DNA of 64,000 bases. Origin: Sulfitobacter sp. S223. GTDB taxonomy: Bacteria > Pseudomonadota > Alphaproteobacteria > Rhodobacterales > Rhodobacteraceae. The position numbers were made by a program, and so were the translations under genes. The stretch spans positions 3,162,001 to 3,226,000 of the forward strand of contig NZ_CP083560.1 of assembly GCF_025143825.1 (NCBI RefSeq), given 5' to 3'. How positions within the stretch are numbered: the stretch's first letter is position 1; each line of letters begins with the position of its first letter. The notes under the pieces were generated by a model that was not told the origin of the DNA, made no database searches, and saw nothing but the letters and a program-made list of their open reading frames with translations. Below are positions 52,451 through 60,100 of the stretch, piece after piece.

Positions 52451-53379
52451 CCCCCCTTCTTTCCGTTATTATTCCAGTCTGGTGCCGACCTGAAAAGATC
52501 CGCCGTGCGATCGCTTCGGTCGCCAGTAGCCCGCAAATCGAAGTCATTGTAGTTGATGACGGATCGCCGGATAATACGGCGCAAGCTGCGCGTGAAGCGA
52601 TGTCACATGCAGGACACGGCGGGCAGGTGCTGGTTCAACAGAATTCAGGACCGGGAGCAGCTCGAAACACAGGAGCAGACATCGCAATCGGTCGCTATAT
52701 CGCATTTTTGGATAGCGATGATGTCTGGTTTCCGCACACGCTGCCGAACCTTCTCGACACGCTGGCCCACCCCGAAGCCAAAGCTCTGAACTTTTTGCAA
52801 AATACGACATTTGAAGCAGATGAAATGCCACCTCACCCGATTGGAGGGAATTCCACATTGTCCCACTACGTCGGCTTTCGAGACGCTGCGCTACATGCCC
52901 GTGATATTAGGCTGGGATCAGGTTGCTGCGTGATACTGAGAGAGCTTTTTCATGCGCATGGCGGCTTTGATCCGGACCTTCGCGCAAGCGAAGACACCGA
53001 CCTATTTCTCAGGCTGCCGGCGGATTGCGGATGCGATCTTTTGCGTGATGCTCCTTTGGTTGGCATTGAGGCTGGAGCAGACGATAGGCTGAGCACCGAC
53101 TTGGAGCAGATGAGGATCGGTCTGGCTCATCTCCTCGCTCAGGCTCGGAAAGGTGCCTACCCGAATTCGGCAGATCCTCACCTTGCGCGTATTCTGGCGC
53201 AATCGATTAGCTATACGACCCGAAAAGCGTTTGGTGCGGGCCGTCCCGGAATGGCTTACGCTCTCTATTTTAGACATTTGCCAAAGCTTTTGCGCGCGCA
53301 TGCTTGGCATTGGACAATCAGGCTACCTTTGCTGCCACTACTGTCTGTCTTGCGGCCCGGCCGCTACGCTCTGAAGTAA
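52447..53379 (+). CDS. family 2 glycosyltransferase, paralogue of preceding gene
   Basis: The 310-residue GT2 has LLSVIIPVWCRPEKIRRAIA, VIVVDDGSPDNT, NSGPGAARNTGADIAIGRY and FLDSDDVWF, the same motif plan as its left neighbour. The ATG at 52447 overlaps that gene's stop (ATGA). A much longer frame open upstream (to 52144) lies inside the neighbour and is rejected. The C-terminal 60 residues (ISYTTRKAFGAGRPGMAYAL) resemble the corresponding region of the paralogue. Sugar specificity is unknown. Confidence 0.9.
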   Translation: MTPLLSVIIPVWCRPEKIRRAIASVASSPQIEVIVVDDGSPDNTAQAAREAMSHAGHGGQVLVQQNSGPGAARNTGADIAIGRYIAFLDSDDVWFPHTLPNLLDTLAHPEAKALNFLQNTTFEADEMPPHPIGGNSTLSHYVGFRDAALHARDIRLGSGCCVILRELFHAHGGFDPDLRASEDTDLFLRLPADCGCDLLRDAPLVGIEAGADDRLSTDLEQMRIGLAHLLAQARKGAYPNSADPHLARILAQSISYTTRKAFGAGRPGMAYALYFRHLPKLLRAHAWHWTIRLPLLPLLSVLRPGRYALK

Positions 53380-53478
53380 CTAACTCCCACGACCACCATT
53401 AACGAACACAACAACCATTTTTAAATCTATCGACACCGCACATCGACACTAAAAGACCTTTTATAGACGGAAACTCTG

Positions 53479-54747
53479 ATGAAAGTTATTATCTTCGGAC
53501 TTGGATACGTGGGCTTCACCGCTGGCTGCTGCATTGCATCTCAAGGACACACGGTCGTCGGAATCGACGTTAACGACAAGAAAGTCGCTGCGATCAACAA
53601 TGGCGAAGCTCCCATTATTGAACCAAAGGTGACAGAGCTTTTGCGCGACGCACGCGCAGCCAATACGTTTCAGGCAGACACCCAGATAGGATCTCATCTG
53701 GATGGCGCCGATCTTGTCCTTGTTTGCGTTGGCACACCGTCAGCCCCGGAGGGCGCGCACAATATGCGCTATATCGCTGAGGTAACGCGCCAGATCGCTC
53801 AGACCGTGCAGGAACGCGATTTATCGGGGTTGTCTGTGGCTTACCGGTCAACCATCCGGCCAGGCACGATCCATGAGCTGATTTTACCAATCATCAATTC
53901 TATTGTTACCGATACAAATCCCCCCCGGATTGAAGTTGTCTATAATCCGGAGTTCCTGCGCGAAGGCAGCGCTGTCGATGACTACTTCGCCCCGCCCAAG
54001 ATCGTGACTGGCACCAAGGACAGCACCCCGAACGCAACGATGACTGCCCTGAACGAGGGCATCGATGCGCCCCGTTTCACCGTCGGATTTCGCGAAGCAG
54101 AGATAACGAAGTTCGTAGACAATTCATGGCATGCATTGAAGGTCGCATTTGCGAACGAAGTCGGGCGGACCTGTCTGGCAAACGACATTTCTGCCAAGCA
54201 AGTTCATGAAATATTCGTCTCCGACACCAAACTGAACATCTCACCCTATTACCTGCGGCCAGGGGGCGCTTTTGGCGGATCCTGTCTTCCCAAAGATGTG
54301 CGTGCGCTGCAATATATCGCTGCCGATACGGGCGTGAATTTGCCGATGATCAATAGCCTGCTGCGCTCGAATGCTGCGCACAAGCACGCTCTGTTCGACT
54401 GGGCGGTCGCGGGTCTGGATCAGGGCGCACGGATCCTGATGGTAGGGCTGGCATTCAAGGCAGGCACTGACGATCTGCGCGAAAGCCCACATGTAGACCT
54501 AGCCAGAAAGATCATGGCGGCAGGTCACACGCTGGATGTTTTCGATCCAGCTGTTAAGGCCGATATGCTTGTCGGCGCCAATCTGGGATATGCGTTTAGC
54601 GCGTTGCCCATGCTCAACCGATTGCTCGTCGACCGCGATCAGATTGCCGCAGCGAAATACGACCGCGTTTTGGTCAACAATGCCACTGTAGAACAACTAC
54701 AGATGCCTGAGGGCGTAGACGTCATTGATTTGGGGACACTGCCATGA
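53479..54747 (+). CDS. UDP-glucose/GDP-mannose 6-dehydrogenase family protein
   Basis: This 422-residue NAD-dependent nucleotide-sugar dehydrogenase oxidises a hexose to a uronic acid for the polymer. The N-terminal Rossmann fold has KVIIFGLGYVGFTAGCCIAS. The central dimer domain has EFLREGSAVDDYF, then KFVDNSWHALKVAFANEVGR. The catalytic Cys269 lies in GGAFGGSCLPKDVRAL. Overall similarity looks closer to the GDP-mannose dehydrogenase (AlgD-like) group, so mannuronic acid is a likely product, but UDP-glucose cannot be excluded. The next glycosyltransferase gene overlaps its stop by four bases. Confidence 0.9.
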   Translation: MKVIIFGLGYVGFTAGCCIASQGHTVVGIDVNDKKVAAINNGEAPIIEPKVTELLRDARAANTFQADTQIGSHLDGADLVLVCVGTPSAPEGAHNMRYIAEVTRQIAQTVQERDLSGLSVAYRSTIRPGTIHELILPIINSIVTDTNPPRIEVVYNPEFLREGSAVDDYFAPPKIVTGTKDSTPNATMTALNEGIDAPRFTVGFREAEITKFVDNSWHALKVAFANEVGRTCLANDISAKQVHEIFVSDTKLNISPYYLRPGGAFGGSCLPKDVRALQYIAADTGVNLPMINSLLRSNAAHKHALFDWAVAGLDQGARILMVGLAFKAGTDDLRESPHVDLARKIMAAGHTLDVFDPAVKADMLVGANLGYAFSALPMLNRLLVDRDQIAAAKYDRVLVNNATVEQLQMPEGVDVIDLGTLP

Positions 54748-55982
54748 CGGTAACGACCCCTCGCATGGATGCAGCACGGCGTGACAGACCACTCGAAGGC
54801 CGTAATGTGCTGATGATTGTTGAAAACCTGCCCGTGCCATTTGACCGACGCGTATGGCAGGAATGCCGTACACTGAAGGCGGCAGGGGCAAATGTTTCTG
54901 TGATTTGTCCGACTGGCCGAGGCCACGACAGCCGTTTCGAAACCATCGATGGGATTGAAATCCACCGGCACCCCCTACCTTTCGATGCCTCGGGTCCGTT
55001 CGGCTATATCGTCGAATATACAGCCGCGCTGTTTCACGAATTACGCTTAGCAATAAAGGTCTGGCGTCGACAACGTTTTGACACGATCCAAGGATGCAAT
55101 CCTCCCGATCTGATCTTCCTAGTTGCGCTTCCCTTCAAGCTATGGGGATGTCGCTATATTTTCGACCACCATGACATCAACCCCGAACTTTACGAGGCCA
55201 AATTCGGGAAGCGCGGGTTTTTCTGGAAACTGATGATATGGTTTGAACGCCTGACATTTGGTGCTGCAGACGTCGTTATTTCAACCAATGAATCCTACCG
55301 CCAGATTGCGATCGAACGCGGCGGAAAAGAGCCCGAAGACGTGTTCATCGTCCGCTCTGGCCCTGACCTAACCAAACTTAAACCGCTTCCACCGAACCAG
55401 AAATGGCGCAACGGGCGGCAGTTTATGGTTGGTTACGTGGGCGTCATGGGCGCGCAGGAAGGACTGGATCTTTTGCTAGAAGGTGCGCGCGTCGCTGTAC
55501 TTGAACGCGGCGAAGACATACAGTTTGTCCTTGTTGGGGGCGGATCGGCGCTGGACGAAATGCGACAGATGAGCACCAATCTGGGATTGGCAGATTACGT
55601 CACCTTCACCGGACGCGCCCCCGACAACGACTTGTTTGAAGTCCTGTCCACCGCAGATTTATGCGTCAACCCCGACCGGGTTAATCCAATGAACGACAAA
55701 TCCACCATGAACAAAGTGCTTGAATACATGGCGTTTTCCAAAGCCCAAGTGCAGTTCGACGTTACCGAAGGACGCAGGTCAGCGCAGGATGCATCGGCGT
55801 ATGCTGACGCCAATGATCCCTTGGATTTAGCCGACCGGATGATTGCGCTGTTACACGATCCTGAAACATGCGCCCAGATGGGAGAAAGTGGTAGACGCCG
55901 CATTGAAACGGAACTCAGCTGGGATCATCAGGTCGACACGCTTATCTCAGCTTATCAACGGGCACAGAGAAAAAATGGCTAA
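54744..55982 (+). CDS. GT4-family glycosyltransferase
   Basis: The 412-residue GT-B fold enzyme has an N-terminal acceptor half with VPFDRRVWQECRTLKAAGAN (typical of WbuB-like proteins) and a C-terminal donor half. The latter has VGYVGVMGAQEGLDLLLEG, LVGGGSALDEM, YVTFTGRAPDNDLFEVLSTAD and the E-x7-E-like region MNDKSTMNKVLEYMAF. It is probably retaining (GT4). It overlaps the dehydrogenase gene by four bases and is the last gene of this plus-strand operon. The donor may be the uronic acid made by its neighbour, which is inference. Confidence 0.9.
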   Translation: MTVTTPRMDAARRDRPLEGRNVLMIVENLPVPFDRRVWQECRTLKAAGANVSVICPTGRGHDSRFETIDGIEIHRHPLPFDASGPFGYIVEYTAALFHELRLAIKVWRRQRFDTIQGCNPPDLIFLVALPFKLWGCRYIFDHHDINPELYEAKFGKRGFFWKLMIWFERLTFGAADVVISTNESYRQIAIERGGKEPEDVFIVRSGPDLTKLKPLPPNQKWRNGRQFMVGYVGVMGAQEGLDLLLEGARVAVLERGEDIQFVLVGGGSALDEMRQMSTNLGLADYVTFTGRAPDNDLFEVLSTADLCVNPDRVNPMNDKSTMNKVLEYMAFSKAQVQFDVTEGRRSAQDASAYADANDPLDLADRMIALLHDPETCAQMGESGRRRIETELSWDHQVDTLISAYQRAQRKNG

Positions 55983-56315
55983 AGCATCGTCGCGGTATTG
56001 ATCCACCCATCGAAGGACCTTCCGCCGCTGACATTCTATCCCGTCAAATTATTAGCTTACCGTCCAAGCAAACCAGAAACAGGAAGTGCTTCGCCACCAA
56101 GGTTACTGAATGAGATCCTGTAAAGTTTGCGGCTCAACGACAAAAGGCCCGCCAAATCATGCAAGCTTTTGTCAGTACAATTGGAAAAGGCACATGCGAA
56201 AAATACTGACCAGAATACTCTCAGGCAGCCATAAATCCCCTGAATTTTCAAACAAACCTGTCTGTATAAAGGAGCATTCGTCTCTGACCGTTTCTTCGCA
56301 AAACGCTCTATCGCT
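55983..56315. other. gene-free stretch after GT4
   Basis: About 330 bases hold no supportable gene. A 73-codon plus-strand frame (56110-56331) containing a CxxC pair has no convincing ribosome binding site and converges on the small membrane protein gene. It is not annotated. Confidence 0.5.
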
Positions 56316-56555
56316 TTACGATTTTGTGTAGCTCATCTTTTGCTTCTCTAATGGATAAGAATCACTAGGCCCGCTGAATAGTACGGATACCACGACCAAG
56401 AGAACGGTGATTGGCCAGCACGCGCAGGCCAAGAATCCCAGAACCTTGTTAATGAAAGTGATGCCGCCGCTATCTTGCTGTTCGCAGTAGGTCAGAATTG
56501 CCGCAAAAAATGCAACGAGTAGATAAACAGTTGTTAAAAATATAAAAAATGACAT
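56316..56555 (-). CDS. small two-TM membrane protein
   Basis: The 79-residue protein begins MSFFIFLTTVYLLVAFFAAI, a transmembrane helix. After a short loop with a polar CEQQDSGG stretch comes a second helix (LACACWPITVLLVVVSVLFS) and a polar tail. TGGAGGAAAGGG lies about six bases before the ATG, a strong ribosome binding site that makes a real gene likely. It stands alone between the glycosyltransferase operon and the giant surface protein gene. Function unknown. Confidence 0.6.
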   Translation of the reverse strand: MSFFIFLTTVYLLVAFFAAILTYCEQQDSGGITFINKVLGFLACACWPITVLLVVVSVLFSGPSDSYPLEKQKMSYTKS

Positions 56556-57186
56556 TATCCCTTTCCTCCAGTTTGTTTGCCAAAGGGGGCCGTAAAATGA
56601 AAAAGAAACAAATCACAAAATAAAACTGCCGATATTCGGCATCGTAAAACATAAGCTTTCCAAGCTAGCGCCCGGGCAGCGTTCGTAGAGCAGACGACCA
56701 ACAGAAGAGAAAATTATCTTCCTTGATACGGCAATGTGCTCACCTTCTTAGTTAATCTTACCCGTTTTACGATTACCAAGCAATCTCTTCGTGCTGACAC
56801 AATGATGCACACGCCTCTATCTTGCTGGATTTATCAAGCTACTCCAAGGACTTGAGATTATTGATGTTATCAATACGTGATCTTGCCAAGCGGATCAGAT
56901 CACCGGCATTGCTGCCCTCACCGGAGAAATAGGGCAACTATTTCACAAGCCTATGATTCGGCTCCACCCCCTCGGGCCACCTTATCGTGAGGCCTGAAGC
57001 CGCCCTGCTTGCAGCAACCTATGATTGAACTTCATTTAGAACCGGACAAAATATTCGTTACATTTCAATGGCAAATATTTATTCACCAATTAACCTTTGC
57101 GGCAAAACTTCGCCACTGCTAGGCTTAATCTATTATCTAAGTCTAAAAGTTTTATGTGTATATCAATTTATTAAATCGGAGTCGCC
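56556..57186. other. intergenic stretch before giant protein gene
   Basis: About 630 bases are AT-rich at both ends and GC-richer around 56900-57010. I see no RNA gene, repeat or credible coding frame. The promoter of the giant gene probably lies in the AT-rich 57060-57170 part. A ribosome binding site (CGGAG) sits just before its ATG. Confidence 0.5.
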
Positions 57187-60100
57187 ATGGCGAATTCTTC
57201 TGATTTTTCTGACGTGACCCAACTAGATTCATGGGCACTGACTACCCCGAGCGGCAGTACAGCCACTTGGGGTAATTCAGTTTCTGATGGTTATTTGGTT
57301 TTGGACACGCCCGACGGTACGTTCGATGCGTGGAATACCAATGGTACCGCGCGCGCGATGCAAGCTGTGCAGAATGCAGATTTCGCGTTTTCATCCCATT
57401 TCTTGACGGTCCCTGACGAACAATATGAAATGCAGGGCCTTCTGGTCGAACAGGATGCAAGTAACTGGATCAGATTTGATACATTTTCGGACGGCAATAA
57501 GCTTTTTGCCTTCGCGGCCGTAACGATAAATGGAACCAGCACGAAAAAATTTCAGGTTGAGATTCCACCGGACGGGGCACCCTACCTGCGCATGGAACGT
57601 ATCGGCAATACTTGGACCTGCCTGTACTCTGTCGATAACGAAAACTGGACCGTAGCGGGCGTTTTCGAACAAAGCCTTGCGGTCAGTCAGGCTGGTGTGT
57701 TTGCAGGTAATCTCGCCGGATCGAATGGCTTTGCAGCACAGGTTGATTGGATCGCCTTCGATGATGATCCGCTTTTAACGGAAGATGCCGGTTATGCCGA
57801 TGCACCACCGGTCGCCGCCGACGATACACTGGCTACAGCCTTTGACACCGCGTTGGTGCTGGATGTGGCTGACCTTCTTGCGAATGATAGCGATCCCGAA
57901 GGTGCGGCCTTAACTGTTACGCAGGTGAGCGCCGCACAATCCGGCACCTTGACGGATAATGGCGATGGCACGCTCACCTATGTGCCCGCTGACGGCTTTG
58001 TCGGGACTGACAGTTTTGGCTATACCGTGTCCGATGGGACGCATCAGACAACTGCCACAGTCAATATTACGGTGGGTGAGATGGCCGTGTCCGGCCCAGA
58101 GTCCGACGATTTTTCAGCCGCAGCTCTGGGTGACCAATGGACAATCACCACACCAGGCGCCAGTTCTTGGGCTTTGGACACCAGCGGCAGCGACGCATTC
58201 CTATCCCTGATCACTCCGGATGGCACCTATGACGCGTGGGGCACAAACACCACTGCGCGGGCGATGCAGGCGATGGACGATACCGACTTCACAGTCGAAA
58301 CGCGGTTCCTGTCTACGCCAGACAGTAAATATGAGCTGCAGGGTTTTCTGATTGAAGAAGACGCCGATACCTGGTTGCGCTTTGACACCTATTCGGACGG
58401 TAGCAAGCTTTACGCCTTTGCGGCATTCAGCAATGCAGGAAGCAACACAGTCCTGTTCCAACAAGTGATACAGGGCGGTACTGCACCGTTTCTGCGTCTG
58501 GAGCGCAGCGGCGACACGTGGACGTTCCTTTATTCTCAAGATGGCAGCAGTTGGACGTTAGCTGGCACCACAACTCGGTCTATCGCGGTTTCTGACGCAG
58601 GTGTCTTCGCAGGCAACCTTGCCGGCTCCAACGGTTTCACGGCCCTTGTCGACTATATCGAATTTGGGTCAGACCCGCTTACCGCTGAAGATGGGTCAGT
58701 TGCACCGCCAAATGCTGCGCCGACTGCCGAAGATGACCAGCTCGTAACGGCTGCAGACACTGCGTTAATTTTTGACCAAGCCGACCTTTTGGAAAATGAT
58801 AGCGACCCAGATGGTTCGACCCTAAGCATTGTAGAGTTCGGACCGGCACAATCCGGCTCCCTCACTGACAATGGCGACGGCACGCTGACGTATACGCCCA
58901 ATGCTGGCTTCGCCGGAAGCGACAGCTTTGATTACACAGTCTCGGATGGTGCTTTGCAAACCACAGCGACTGTAAGCGTCACAGTTGGCAGCACGCCTCA
59001 ATCAACCGGCGTTTCCGATGATTTCTCTGCCAGTGAAGTTTCTGGGGTCTGGACCGGCACGACCCCCGGCAGCGGCGCCATTGCCCCCTACGAGAGCGGA
59101 TCAGAAAGCGCGGTTGCGCTGACGGCGACGGGCGCGCAGGATCCTTGGGGCCAGAACATGGCCACACGGCTGATGCAGGCCATCGACAATGTGGATGTAT
59201 CAGTAACCACACGGTTCCTTTCCACACCTGACACCCGCTATGAGACACAAGGTTTTCTGGTCGAGGAAGATCAGAATTCATGGCTGCGCTTTGACACGTA
59301 TTTTGACGGCACCAACCTACGCGCATTTGCCGCGCTGACGCTGAATGGCACCCCTACTGTGTTACTAAACACAGTGCTGGCGGTTAACGCAGCGCCCTAT
59401 TTGCAGCTGACCCGTACAGGGGACATCTGGCAGTTCGCCTATTCGCAGGATGGAAACAACTGGTCTGTTGCAGGCACTGCCACCGCAGCGATAGACATGA
59501 CTGCCATCGGCGTCATGGCTGGCAACGTGACCGCATCCAATTCGTTCACAGCGATCGTGGATTGGTTTGAGGTTGCCACTGATCCGTTGTTGCAGGATGA
59601 CGGGCTGCCGTTTGACCAGAGCACTCCGGTGGCGGTTGACGATGCATTTACTACGCAGGTCGATGCGCTTCTTGCCGTCGATGCTGCAAGCGGCGTGCTG
59701 TCCAATGACACCGATGCTGATGGTGACACGCTGACCGCCAGCCTGATCAATGGGCCCCAAAACGGCACTCTGACGTTCAACACAGACGGCTCTTTCACGT
59801 ACAGCCCGAATGCTGGGTTCGTGGGTTATGACACCTTTGTCTATTCGACAGCGGACAGTTTTGGTGCCACCGATACGGCCAGCGTCGCGCTGACAGTGGG
59901 GACACCGCCAAACGGATATTCCGATGATTTCTCCGGCGGATCACTCTCCGGGTTTTGGACTGCTGAAGGGCCTGCTGGCACGACTGCCGGTCGCGGCATC
60001 ACTGGCCCGGACGGCGTACTTGAGCTCCGCTCTGGCAATGGAACCTTCGATGCTTACGGCACCAATACATCAGGTCGCCTGATGCAGGATGTTCTGGATC

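Noticed and set aside
56110..56331. 73-codon frame with a CxxC pair
   Set aside because: Weak ribosome binding site, no hydrophobic or folded pattern after the cysteines, and it overlaps the better supported small membrane gene on the other strand.
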